NCBI GenBank assembly: GCA_022266195.1
Contig: WHVY01000001.1
Coordinates: 6,696,001 to 6,760,000 of the forward strand
DNA: 64,000 bases
Source: Tetranychus cinnabarinus
Taxonomy: Eukaryota; Arthropoda; Arachnida; Trombidiformes; Tetranychidae
Direction of reading: 5' to 3'
A program made the translations under genes and the position numbers. Below, piece by piece: positions 1 to 13,493 of the stretch (the first letter of the stretch is position 1; each line of letters starts with the position of its first letter). The notes beneath the pieces were generated by a model. It saw only the letters and a list, made by a program, of their open reading frames with translations, had not been told where the DNA came from and searched no databases.

Positions 1-1579
1 AGCTCGAAGTTTTTGGGTTAATGGTCAAAATCTAGCAAACTATTGATAATATATAAAAAAGTATTCAGTGCTTGATGTTCACATTCAATTTTTATGGACC
101 AAAAATAAGTTTCACTTGTTTAACTTCACCGCTCGTTGAATTGGGCCAGTTTAATAAAAAATCGAACATATCCGTTTCATTCTTGACAGAAAATTTAATT
201 CTCCATAATGAGTGCATTTTCTGGTTAAGCATCAAAACTCACATCTGGCAAAATGAGTTTCATGCATAGATTTAGTTCCATAATTGAACAAATGTCGATC
301 GAAGTTTAAACTTGGGAGTCGAATATCTCAAAAAATACTCATCACAGAAATTTTTTAAGAGCACTAATGGACTCAGTATTTATTTTTCTACAACTAAGCA
401 CTAATTTGCAACTTTCTACTATAATATTCGAGTATTTGCAGCACTTCATTTGCAGATTTAAAAAGATGCTTACAATCGTTTGCAAAGTGCAAATGTTTTC
501 TGTGAATAGTTTAACGTTTAGTTGTATCGCATAAAACTAAATTAGATTGTTTGATGTTTTGTTCGTGTTTCATTATTTTCAAAACTAAGGCTTCCAAATT
601 GTAAATCGAAACCTTTGTAGCTAAATATCTTCACGAATCTTAGCATTTATAACTTTCTTTTCAGTTGAAAATATTTATATCGACAACAATAACAATCGCG
701 AATGTTTCTAGGTAAATCTTTTATTTGTGCTAGTAAATATGGATCAAATGGTTATTAATTCTCATCCATCTTGTGTTATGTACGTGTTCGGAATGATAAT
801 TTCGTGAATCAATTTGACAAGTCACTAAGAACTAAGAAACTCGATTAGCTAAAAAACATCTTCTTAGCCTTCATACTTTACCTAAAGCTTTATAATTTAA
901 TCCGCTCAATAATACCTAGTACAAGAGACTTCACGGCCTTATCCTTTCGTAAGAGTAAATATCCCAGTACCAATTATAAGAAGGATGAAGAAGAATTTGA
1001 AACTAAAGAATATCTGACCGAAGTCTCAAGCAATCTAATTTAGTTTTATGTACTGCAACTAAACATCAAAGCATTAAAAGAAAACATCTTTGATTTGCAA
1101 ACGATTACAAACATCTTTTTAAATCTGCAAAAGAAGTGCTGCAAATGCTCGAACATTAGAGTAGAAAGTTAATGATTAGTGCTTTGTTGTAGAACCATGA
1201 ATACTGAGTCCATTAGTACTCTTAAAAAATTTCTGTGATGAGTATTTTTTGAGATATTCGACTCCCAAGTTTAAACTTCGATCGACATTTGTTCAATTAT
1301 GGAACTAAATCTATGCATGAAACTCATTTTGCCAGATGTGAGTTTTGATGCTTAACCAGAAAATGCACTCATTATGGAGAATTAAATTTTCTGTCAAGAA
1401 TGAAACGGATATGTTCGATTTTTTATTAAACTGGCCCAATTCAACGAGCGGTGAAGTTAAACAAGTGAAACTTATTTTTGGCCCATAGAAATTACATGTG
1501 AACATCAAGCACTGAATACTTTTTTCATACTATCAATAGTTTGCTAGATTTTGACCATTAACCCAAAAACTTCGAGCTT
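1..1579. repeat. Large foldback (inverted-repeat) element
   Basis: Arms 1-550 and 1032-1579 are reverse complements with scattered differences; the loop is 551-1031. The outer end begins AGCTCGAAGTTTTTGGG and reappears inverted just before 1579. The left edge may lie outside the window, so a target duplication cannot be checked. Both arms contain the same 65-codon open frame (72-269 on + and 1311-1508 on -), which is a by-product of the repeat and matches no family I know. No transposase is visible in the loop, so if mobile it is non-autonomous. High arm identity implies a fairly recent origin or gene conversion. Confidence 0.85.
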
Positions 1580-1899
1580 TAATATATCGAGATTAGTAAT
1601 ACCTACCATCGCCATTCTTTGATGAAACATTAGATATTAGTATGTGCTATAACATAATATTACATAATACCAAAGAAATGTGAGCTAGCTCATTCAATAC
1701 TGAATATTGTTTTAACGCTCAATAAGCAACCAGATTTTTTGTTAACCAAGTATCAAATCTGGTAACATAAACCATTCGCTGCTATAACTTTTCTTCTATC
1801 ATCTTCAATGATCTCAAATGTCTACACATAATAGTCCATGCTAAAATATAATGTTTGGTTGAACAACAAAGATTCTAGGTACTACCAGACGCAAAATAT

Positions 1900-2365
1900 T
1901 GCGACGCGAATTTTTTGGGTTAATGGGTGGAATCTAGCGAACTATTGATAGTATGAAAAAATTGTTCTATCCCTAATATGGGCCAAACAATATCGTACCA
2001 ACGAAAAATAAGTTTCAGCTCTCTAACTCTATCGTTCCTATGATGCGGCCAGTCTATGTGAAAATCGAACTTATCTGTTTTATTTTGAACAGAAAGCTGT
2101 ATTTCTCAATGTAAGTATATTTTCAGGTTATTCATCGAAAGCTACACTAGCTTCATCAGTTTTATGCAAATATCTGGTTTCCAAGTCGAAGAAAAGGCTA
2201 TCGAAGTCTAAACTTTGTTCGACTGTTCCTCGAAAAACCGTCGATCGCAGAAATTTTTTAAAAGCACTGCTTGTCAGTATTTCTGTTCCTATAACTAAGC
2301 ACCAATAACTCTAAAGTCTAAAATTTCAACTAAAATGTTCGAGCTTTTGCAATTTCACCAACCAA
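1900..2365 (+). repeat. Decayed third copy of the foldback arm
   Basis: This stretch follows the left arm (1-440) in the same orientation. Shared blocks include TTTTTTGGGTTAATGG, the CTATTGATA segment, AAAAATAAGTTTCA, and GAAATTTTTTAA followed by GCACT and CAGTATTT. It is much more diverged than the two arms are from each other, so it is an older copy or solo arm. Confidence 0.65.
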
Positions 2366-5087
2366 TAGTTTGAGCCGAATATTTAACTTTGAAAGTAATT
2401 CAATCACAAACTACCGATCATAAAACAATTATTGCATAAATAGACTCAGTTTATGCCTTTACAAACTTACCAAGCCTCTACTTTTAACCCGGGAACCCTT
2501 TTTCATTCCTTTATTGCTTTCATTCCTTTATATTTACATTTATTTCTCACAATTACTCTCAATTTAAAAACGCTTTTTAACCTTACAATCATGGATTAGA
2601 TTACAGAATGGCAGAGTAATTTATTAATAGAAACACTTTTTTAATAAAGAACTTTTTATTGAAAAGGAAAATGAAAAGTCTGGCAAATACAATTACACGT
2701 AATTATATGGAGTTACATCAAGTCTATAATATGCCCACGTTTACATTCAATGATTACTAGGCAACCAATTCCAATGTTTGGAATGACGCTCATCAATTCT
2801 TGATCTGTAATATTTCGAATAACTTCAATATTTTACCTTCCTAGGAACTGAAGAAGCTTTTTTCGTGCTTTGAATAGCCATTTCTGTGGGAATCAACTAC
2901 ATGCTCTTTCAATTTCTTTGTCGAGTCTCTGAGCTTTATGTAAATTCAGTTACATTGGATTAAACTGTTGATTGTGGTTCCTTGTCTATACAAGAAATCA
3001 CTTTAAAAATTAACTTCAGACCAACAAAAAGCTTTTGTTTTCAAATATTATTTGAATTGGTAATCATTTCTGAATACATTTTCAAGAGAATCAATTATCT
3101 TCTTTCCTCTCTTTACTCAATCGTCTAATGTCTTTCCAACTTTTGATCTTTTAATTGTAATTATAAATTCCAGCCTTTCATAAAGAATCGATTGTATCAT
3201 ACAATTGCTATAAAAGATAAATAAACTTGTCATCCATTGAAAAACTCAAGGTAACTTCAATATTCACAAAGGTAATGAATTGACAGATATGAGCAAGAAT
3301 TTTAATCTTGCAAATGGTCGCAATTTTCCCAACAATTGATGATTAACTTGCATTTTCCTGCTTAAACAATCAACGACAATTATAGACTGTTTAAATCGTA
3401 TATTTAGCATTCATTGAATGTTAAACAAAACCAGATTCCGTCTTATTCAAAGGATTTGGTTTCATTCAATTTACCAGTTTTTTGTTTTCTTTCAATATCT
3501 TTTCAGGCCAGTATAAAGAATCTGGTATTTTAATGAAACCTGAATTAAACTTCAGTTCAGTTGAAATACAGTCAAATTAATGTGAAATAATGATGATAAT
3601 TTGTCTTAACAAATTGTGAAAATGGCTTTCGTATCCATTAAGGTAATCCTGAAAAAACAATTCATTATCCAATTTTGATTGAAGACTCGGGATTGTCATC
3701 ACTTTCAAGGCTTTCATCACATTAACTAATTTATTGTTCAATTATCAGCTGGTAAACTCTTGAGAAATATAAATTAACTCAATTTTTGCCTCGCTGATTA
3801 GGTCAATACGAGTTTAATTTTAATGATTAAGTCCAAGGGCTTACTTTCAATGTCCATTCATTTTGTACTTGAACTGGACAAATGTTAATCTTTATGATCT
3901 ATTTAAATGGCTGCCTTATTTATCGACTTATTAAGCAAATGGGTTTATTCCTTGTTAAATGATTAATTGTGGGATTAAATTGATTAATTGTTTTACTCTA
4001 ATCATCAATTATTTAACATTGAAAAATTTTTACATTTTCATCCGAAAGGTGGAGTTTGTTGTTTGACGTCAAGTGGGCTGGGAAAGGCTCATATGTTTTG
4101 GGATTCAACATTTGGTTGTTGTTGCTTTTTGCTGTGCTTAAGACAATGAAATGAATACTGTTTAATCACAAATTATATAAAATTTACCATTTTTGTTTTC
4201 AATTAGCATCACTCTCACCATCGTCATCATCTATTTAACAGTCAGTCATCTTGATTGGCAGCTTTTTTAAGGTGGATTGTCAACATTTCTCTTCGTTTTT
4301 TCTCTTCTTGGTCACATTTCTTTTACTGTTCTCTTCAAAATCATCTCATAATGTTATTTTGCTATTCTTCTGTTTGTGTGACTGTTCATCAAAAACCATT
4401 GTTTTTTATCTTCCCTCTCATTTGATTGTTAATTGTGTTAACCCTCCATGTTTAACTCCATTACCACTTCTTAATAATGTTCATCCCAATCTCAGTCTTC
4501 CTTTAACTCCTCTCTCTCTCTCTTTCTTCCCAATGATCAAGTGAAAGCTTTCTTTGCTTTTGACTGCTGTTTTGTATATAAAATTGAAATATTTTGTTTA
4601 AATGATGAACACTTTCTAATCTCAATCAATCAACCTTCCTCTCAACACCGACACAATCATCATTATTCCCATCAACACCATCAAAGCCATCTGTGAAATC
4701 AACCTGCCTTGAAAGAGAGAGAGGGAGAGTGAGAGTTAAGAATTATAGTGAGTAAAAGTGAGAGGCAAAACGCGAATCAACAGACATGGTAGTGTAACAG
4801 TTCAACTTGTCTGTAACAACTGTAATTTTTCACCTCTGATTTTCCATAATCAACCAGATTTTTTGCCAACAAAAAAAGGTTGATTTTTAAATTAAAATGT
4901 AATTATTTTCATAATAATCAAATGTTGGAATCATCCGGATGATGGAAGAAGCCATGTTTTATACAGATAGTCATCGTTTACTTGGCATTTGAAACAAGTG
5001 TTAACTCGTCAACCATTACAGCAACCTGAAAGCATTATACCTTAACCGTGAAAACCAATTTTCAACCCAATTCTGTATTCAACTACA
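2366..5087. other. Intergenic, upstream of the furin-type gene
   Basis: No coding region recognised. Short open frames here are low-complexity Ser/Leu/Phe-rich. A CT-rich run near 4508-4530 and a GA-rich run near 4711-4737 are simple sequence. The furin promoter and 5' leader should lie near the 5087 end, but I cannot place a transcription start. Confidence 0.5.
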
Positions 5088-8000
5088 ATGGTGACACTAA
5101 GTCTATCACCATTATCATCATCATCATCATTAACTTCATATTCAAGACAATTATTATTCCTGATTGTTGCCTTAATGCTTACAAATAAGCAAATTTTGTG
5201 CCAGGATGAAAATGTTTTTACCAATAGATTTGCAGTTGAACTTAAAGCTGATTCAAGCGAACAAGATGCCCGTCATTTAGCTTCTTCTCATGGATTCCAC
5301 TTTATTGGAAAGGTTAGTAACTAATTCACCTTAATAATCATCATGTTATTGTGATTATATCATAAAATAACCTTATTAGTCATTTTGAAAGTCCAGGGCA
5401 ACAGCCAAAGATACCAGTAAATGGTAATCTCTTATCTCATCTTTAACATTTTAGTTTCTTTTTGTGTTCACTTCAAACCAACTCTGCTATTACTTAATTA
5501 TTTGGTAATAATTTTCATATGTGCCATCATCATTATCATCTTTATTGATCAGTATGATGATTTACAAAGAAATTGCCAGGGAAAAAAACCTTGAAATACT
5601 GCCAATATTGAAAAAGGTGGAGAAAAAATGCAAAAAATAACATGAGATGCAAATTAAAACAATTTTATCAATATAATTTGCTCACCGATAATACATTCTG
5701 ATTGCTAATCTCACAGTCAAGTTGTTGATTTAACTCTTGACTATTAATTTTTCTACTCTATGACAACTATTCAACTCTATTGGATTAGTAATAGAAAAGG
5801 CTACTTTTAGTCAATATACAGTCATCTTTTTTATTGTTCACAGTTTATTACAAAACTAAATGATTGTTGGCCGAGAGTATATAAATGGTTATTATATTTG
5901 ATTACAATATTAACTGTGGATAGATTGAAATAAACATTGAAAAGTATCACCATAAATGTTGATTAAACCCTTGAACAGTACACAGCTAATAAAAGGATTT
6001 GTATAATGGTTAGGTTGAGGTGCTGTTACCCACTGTTTGATTACAGGTTACTAATTGTGATATAATACTTACAAAATGAACCTAAAAGAGTCTCACTGTT
6101 GAGATAATTGTTATCTCATGCTCTACCGATTAAGGTTTATGATGATGATCATGATGATACCAATAACCAAGATTTAAAAGATTCTTACCTTTCCAGTCTT
6201 TCATTTTCACCCATTTTACCATGCTTTAGCTTTGGGCTTTCGCTTTCTTAATAAACTTTATTAAGTCAATTTACTTACCAAAATATTACTATCATCAACA
6301 CCACAACAACATCAAATGATAGCTTCAATAATCACAATAATGACCTTAACATAGTTTTCATTTCAATCATTCAAACTGAAAAGATGGTTTAGTTTTTTAA
6401 ACATATAAACTTAATGGATATTTATCAATACAAACTGAATAGTTAGCGAAAAAAAATGTTCATTATTTTGCTTCTGTTTTGGTGATTTACTAATTGAAAA
6501 GAAATAATTTCTGTAAACCTTGAACTGTTAATTTATTGCCTCAACTTGATTTTTACCTGGATATTGATTGGAAACTTATTAAGTCCAAGTGTCACCTTGT
6601 CTCTACATGATAACTGTTGATGGTTAATCTGATGATTGGGATAAAATTGTATACATTTTAAACTTGACGCTTGGCAACTAATTACATTGTATTTTGCTCA
6701 TTACTTCTGATTGTCTATCCAGTTCAGGTGCCAAAATTCATTCCTAATCAACCAAACCAAGAATCAATAGTTAGTTATTCAGATACATTCCCCAATCTTG
6801 TTAATCAACGTTTAAATGTTTTTTTCCTGTCAACTTCCAATAATAAACTAAGCGTATTCAAAGTACTTCTCATTTCCATCCAATTTGCTCTTATCAATCT
6901 TGATTAAACTTATAATAAAAGGTTAATTTACTTAATCATTCCCATCGATTGCATCTGACTGTTCAATGTTCATCATTTCAAGACGTTTCAACTTGCCAAT
7001 TTGTGATCAATCAACATTTATCAGTTATTGGTAAAAAATAATCTAAATATCATTCAAAATTAATTCAAAGGTAAACTGAATAGTCTCAATTTTAATAAAC
7101 ATTAACATATTTTGTTAAACAATATCAAAGTGTACATTTGTATTCAATCCTTTTCACAATAAGGCAATAACCTTTAATTTTTGAATCAAATTAGTAAATT
7201 GTTTGTTATACTTGAAATGGTGAAACATTTTTTTCGTTCAACTGTTGGTATTGATTATCAGGAAAAAAAGGCAATTCAACTTCGAGTGAAAATTATCTTA
7301 TTCAAATGAATAGACAATTTTTTGTTTATATTTTTAGCATTCAATGTTTCCAGTGAGAAAGTTGACTTTTTTTCGCTATTGATTATCAATGAATCATTTC
7401 TCTTAATTGCAATGAAAAACTGTTACATTTGATTAAATTTATTGTAAAATGCATAACAATTAATCTTTTGTACTTCTATTTGTTACAGATTGGGAATTTA
7501 GAGAATCATTATTTATTTGAACATCATGGTATTTCAAAGCGTTCAACTGACCATTCACATGAATATGTTGCCAAACTCAAAGGGGATGAAAGGGTAAGTT
7601 ATCTTGATCATCATTACAACTAAACATTGCTTTACTTTCATTTATTTTCCTGCCATGTTTACCTTTCCCATCATCATGATGATCAACAGAAAAACAAATT
7701 CCATGTTTGTCTGATACAATTTTCACTACAAAAAAGTCAACTTAATGGTTGATCAATATCGAGTCTCACCAACCCAACAAATCAATTTTAGTCGAGCTAA
7801 TTAACAATCCAAGCCATCATTCATTCAAAAAACTTAACTTAAGCTAAACTTATTTGTCAAATTTTCGTTTATTGTTGACATTTTCAGGTGAATTAGCATT
7901 CAATTGATGTTTACATTATTTACTGTTCATTTGTATTCCCTTTACCTTTCAGTTATACCTTTAATCTTTTATCTTTTAAATTTCAATTCAAAATATCTTT

Positions 8001-11000
8001 AGTTCAATCAAATTGACTATTCAATTGACTCTGCCGTCATCCGATTGTTATTAATATAAAGCTTGATTATCGTTTACCATTTAATATAAAAGAGTACAGA
8101 AAAAATTTTGTTTTTTTTTCTGCTTTTACCTAAAATCAAATATGACCATCAATTGGCTAAATAATGTCAGATGAATATCAAATTAACCAACATATCAAAA
8201 ATATCTCGAAAGTAATGCATTTATATCACAATCAATCTACTTTCCACATTGAACTATGAATTATCTGTTGATTAATAAATTGTTTACTTGCAGGTTATTT
8301 GGGCTGAACATCAAAAAATTATTAAACGTGTTAAACGAGCCAGTATAAGCCAAGATGTACCTGAAACAATTTCAGATCCACTGTTCAAAGAGCAATGGTA
8401 TATTGTAAGTATAATGCTATTGATTTAGTGTTCAATCGTGATTAGACAATTGCTCCAATTAACATAAATTTCCTCTCAGAAAATTGCGATGTACATGAAA
8501 ATATAGAATCGATGAATTGTGTTGGATTGAATGTGATATTAACATTTATTTATTAAATTAAAACCAATAGAGATGAAATTTATTTGTTAAAATTCACAAT
8601 CAATTTATTTTTTACACTCAAATGTTAACTCAATTATTTATATTTCTTTGTTTTACCTTCTTACCATGTCAATCAATGAATTTACTTACATGAATTGTTA
8701 CCTTCATTTTCCTCGACCAATTGATTGACAGAATAAAGGAGCTCAAGATGGTTACGATATGAATGTTGCTGCTGCTTGGAAGAAAGGTTTTACTGGCAAA
8801 GGTGTTGTTGTCACCATTCTGGATGATGGTATTCAACCTAATCATCCTGATCTAGCGGAAAATTATGTAAGTTAATTATTATTGATTTTTCTTCGTTTGT
8901 TGTCTCTAATATTTTCACATTTATTTTCAATCTTTAGGATCCATTGGCAAGTTATGATGTAAACAGCAATGACCCTGATCCAACTCCTCAGGATAACGGA
9001 GATAACAAGTAAATATTATGTTAATTGAATTGGACAAGGCAACAAATTCATCATCTTTCAATAGTTAACAGATTGGTTGAAAGATTCATCTCTTTTTTTG
9101 CCTTTCCGTTTAAAAACAATCATATTGATTTGTTTGGCATTGATTATTTTCAAAAGTCAATGCCATTTAAAAGCAATGTTAACTGCTAATGTTTCACTTG
9201 CTGCTTTGCTAATTGTTTTTTGTATTTATTTACTTTCACAGGCATGGTACTCGATGTGCTGGCGAAGTAGCTGCTGTTGCTGGTAATGACTTTTGTGGTG
9301 TTGGAATAGCTTTTAATAGTAGTATTGGAGGAGTTCGCATGTTGGACGGTGTGGTCACTGACGAGGTTGAAGCTCGTGCACTTGGCCTTAATCCTGATCA
9401 TGTTCATATTTATAGTGCCTCATGGGGGCCTGAGGATGATGGCAAAACAGTTGATGGACCTGGTAGGCTTGCAAAACGTGCTTTTATCGACGGGATTAAA
9501 AAGGTTTAACACATTTGACAGTAATCAGAGCTTATAGCTGCGAGAAGATCTAGAAACGCTAACCACAACTGTTGTTACTGATTATGTCCTAAACGTATTG
9601 CTTTTTGTGTTTGCACATTTTGTTGTTCATTTTGTGGTTTCAGTCTTTTTTGTTTGCTTGGAAAAATATTTTAAATCAGACTGCGAAAAAGGTAGCAATA
9701 TAACAATTTGTCTAATTGTTTACTGTCATTTCCTTTTTTCAATGCTTTGACGTAATCACAATTACCTTTAAACCATTCATGGTCATTTCAATTATGAGTT
9801 GTCCCTTACCCAGGTAACAACAAATTCAATGATAATGATCGTAAATAGTAGTCATGAAAAATTTTACTTCCTGTGATGAATGACAGGTATTGATCACAAT
9901 TATAATTGTTGTTATGCCGATGATTATTGTTTTTAGCTTTGTTCATTCATTTTTTTGCTCTCTGATTATAATACAATCAAATTCAACGTACAGAATGATT
10001 TGATTCATCTTCCTTCTTGGTTGAAGGAACATTCAACCCTTTTAGTTGCTTTTCAAGATTTTTGCTAAGACGCTATTTTTGCTATTTTTTAAAGATTACA
10101 TGTGGCCTTGCATTGAAATCTCTTTCTTCATTCCATTCTTTCTCATTGTTAATAGTATTGACTAATTTATTGTTTTTATTTTCAGGGTCGTCGAGGAAAA
10201 GGGTCGATATTTGTTTGGGCATCGGGTAACGGTGGTAGACGTGATGACAATTGTAACTGTGATGGTTACACCAATTCAATTTATACTTTATCAATCAGCT
10301 CGGCTACTCAAAGTGGTACCAAACCTTGGTATCTTGAAGAGTGCTCGTCAACCTTGGCAACTACTTATAGCAGTGGTTCGCTTGGGCGGGATGAAAATAT
10401 AGTGACAGTCGATATGGATACATCTTACTTTGAATCACTTGAGAAAGGTTGGCCTCCAGATGCTTCTCGGCTTTGTACCAAATCACATACCGGAACCTCT
10501 GCATCAGCACCTATTGCTGCAGCCATTTGTGCCCTAGCCTTGGAAGCTAATCCCAATTTAACTTGGCGTGATATGCAACACATTGTTGTACGAACATCTC
10601 GTTATGAGCCTTTAAAAAATGAAAATGGCTGGTTTACCAATGCTGTTGGTCGTAACATTAGTCATAAATTTGGTTATGGGTTGATGGATGCAGAAGCTAT
10701 GGTTGATTTGGCAGAAAAATGGCATCCTGTTCCACCCCAGATTATTTGTGAATCTGCTGTTCGAGAAGAAAAATTATTGATTCCTGCTAGCTTTACTGAC
10801 CAACTGGAAGTAACCTTGAATTGGACTGGGTGTTCGGGAACATCGTCTGATATCAGATATCTTGAACATGTGCAAACTCGAGTTGATGCGCATTTTAAGC
10901 CGCGTGGATATTTAAAAATTACACTTATTTCTCCTTCTGGGACTGTTTCCAATTTATTGACACCCCGGGTTAAAGACATGTCAGACAATAATTTTGAACA

Positions 11001-12624
11001 ATGGCCTTTCCTTTCTGTCCACTTCTGGGGTGAAGATCCTCGTGGAGTGTGGAGATTAATTATAAAAAATGATCTTACTCCAGCTGAAAAACCGGGTCAA
11101 CTCATTTCATGGGGAATAACCTTTTATGGTATCAATGAGCCAATTCCAAATTATGAAGATCCCTCTCGACTTGTTCGCTTTTTACCTCGCAGAATCCCCT
11201 CTAAATGTCCTAAAGCAACCTTTATGAACCTTGAAACCTCTGAATGTGTCAAAGATTGTCCTGATGGAACTTTTGGTAATGTTGAAACAATTGAATGCAC
11301 TAAATGCAGTGCCCAATGTTCAACATGCTATGGACCATCGTTTGATAATTGTATCACATGTAATATTGGACAGTATTATTATGCTGATCGCTGCCTAAAC
11401 AAATGTCCTGATGGGTATTATGCTGACCAAACTGGCGAATGTCTTCCCTGTTCAAGTAATTGTAAAACATGTACTAAATCGAGAGACAAATGTACTTCGT
11501 GTAAAACCAATTTACAACTGGATAAATTAACCAACAAATGTTCACCTCTTTGTACAAGTTCAACGTGTAAAAATAACCGATGCCCACCTTATTGTATCTC
11601 ATGTAGTCAAATACCTTCATCGTCGTTATCATCACCCACAGTTGTCTGTAATCAATGTCAATCCCGATATCGTCTTTTAGAAGGCTTTTGTTCATTAGAT
11701 TCTTGTCCATCAAATTATTACGAATCAAAGCCAAACAAGGATTCAAAATCGACAGAATGTAGAAGATGTCACGAATCTTGCGGAACTTGTTCTGGTCCAT
11801 CTCATTCTCAATGTTTGAGTTGCTTTAATTCAGGACCACCGAAAGATGGGTTCTGTCTTCCTTGCCCACTTGGTGCATATTTCAACAAATTGACCAAATC
11901 TTGTGATCTTTGCCATGAATCTTGCTCATCTTGTTCAGGACCAAGTCCCAATGAGTGTGTTGAGTGCCGATTCCCATTATTTTTAGATTCAAACCGTTGT
12001 TTACCTTGCTGTAACAAACCATCATCATCATCATCTAAAAAATTCTCATCAACTTCATTATCTCAAGCAACAAATCCATTAGATTTTAATTTATCAAACA
12101 CTTTAATAAACGATAAAAGTAATTCAGATAATGAAAATAATAATGTTTTAAGTAAAAAGAGGAAACAAAGCAAACCTGCTATTAATTACAATGACAATCA
12201 AAATTGTTGCCAATGTGATAGTCCATTGGGTCCATGTTTAGTTCCAGCAAAAACACGAAGTGTATCATCTCTACCAATGGTTGATACTCCAGTTAATAAT
12301 AATGGACCAAAAAAGATGGAATTAACTTCATCTTATAAAGTTATATTTGACAATTTAATTAATAGTCCACCATCTGTGATAATAGTGATATGTTTTTCAT
12401 CTTTAATTCTTATCGCCGTGATTTTCTTGTTACTCCAAACGATCTCAACTTACAGATCAAATCCAGGAGGTGGATTATTTACCTCAAGAAATAATCGTCG
12501 ATATCAAAAGATATCAGATTTTTCGAGTTATAACTCTAATCAAAATAAAGTTATTCTCACCTGTGATGAATTATATGATGAGGACGATGATGAAGAAGAA
12601 GATAAACTTTTTGAGAAAATTTAA
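5088..12624 (+). CDS. Furin-type proprotein convertase
   Basis: Calcium-dependent subtilisin-like protease of the secretory pathway that cuts precursors after dibasic sites. Seven coding exons in continuous frame: 5088-5312, 7489-7593, 8294-8404, 8732-8866, 8938-9008, 9242-9503, 10186-12624, giving about 1115 residues. Order: N-terminal hydrophobic signal (about 20-35); prodomain containing GKIGNLENHYLF across the first splice; autocleavage site RVKR ending at residue 125; catalytic triad Asp178 (ILDDG), His217 (HGTRCAGE), Ser408 (GTSASAP), with oxyanion Asn318 (WASGNGG). A P domain and a long run of furin-like Cys repeats follow, then one membrane segment (about 1034-1056) and a cytoplasmic tail of about 59 residues with an acidic cluster (YDEDDDEEEDK), as in furin trafficking signals. 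All key residues are present. Poly(A) signal AATAAA at 12741. Longer than vertebrate furin and closer to insect Fur1/Fur2; I cannot tell which. Confidence 0.95.
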
Positions 12625-13493
12625 TCAACTCTTCAATTGTGTAAAAATTTTGTTTTCCTGCCTACAGTGGAGCTCCATCTTTCAATAGATTTTCAAAGTA
12701 AAACTGTAATGGAAACAAACCGGTGATTCTAATCAAATTTAATAAAACTATCAATAACTCTGTATTTATGTTTAATCAATGCTTTCTTCTTATTGATCAA
12801 CCCACCTGGTCAATTAATAAGTAAAGAAAATCAATAAAAAAGTACTGATAATTGTTACAATCCTTGTTCTCCTCATAAATCAAAGCATCAAAGATATCAG
12901 TGAATGATTGGTTGATCAAGTTATAAGTTTTAAGCGTTCTTATCATTTACTCATTCAAGATGATCGAGGAAAAAATTTTTTCCTTTCCAAATAATTTCTT
13001 CTAGATGATTAACGGAAAAATTTAGATGAAAATCAGTTCTATTAATATTTACACTTTGAATGCTATTTTTATTCGCGGGTTTTTTCTGTTCTCTAAACAT
13101 ATCACTTTTCGCCTCTTTATTTACAGATGGTTTGTTGATATGGATTCAGTGTTTACCATGTTACTTATCTTAATTGTTCAACTTTTTCAATCCTAATTCA
13201 AATGGATGCCAATTTAATGATCGAAATTGGACGATTTAAAATTTAAAAGGTAAGTAGAAGAGTTATTACTCTCCTTGTTGCTGGTTTTGCATTCTAATGT
13301 CTTCGTTTCTTACAGTTTTTCCTTTAGCTAACCATTTCATCCGACTTCAATATTATCTGGTTTAATGTCTAGTAATCAAATTACATCCTGCTTTATTCAA
13401 ACTTACCTGCAGCCATCAAATCGTTTAGATTAGGATCAATTGATGACGAACCATTTTGTAACTTGATGCATTGAATCTTTTAAATGCTAACCA
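12625..13493. other. 3' UTR and intergenic spacer
   Basis: Holds the furin-type gene's probable 3' UTR with AATAAA at 12741 and a second possible AATAAA near 12833, then AT-rich sequence without a recognised gene. The promoter of the following release-factor gene must lie in the last few hundred bases. Confidence 0.5.

Noticed and set aside
72..269. 65-codon frame repeated at 1508-1311, possible small gene pair
   Set aside because: The two frames are identical only because they lie in the two arms of one inverted repeat; the older third copy does not keep the frame open, so it is not a conserved protein.
6671..6907. 78-codon frame within the first furin-type intron
   Set aside because: No domain, AT-driven composition, and lies between two firmly joined coding exons.
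9186..9407. Minus-strand frame opposite the furin catalytic exon
   Set aside because: Shadow of a strongly coding plus-strand exon.
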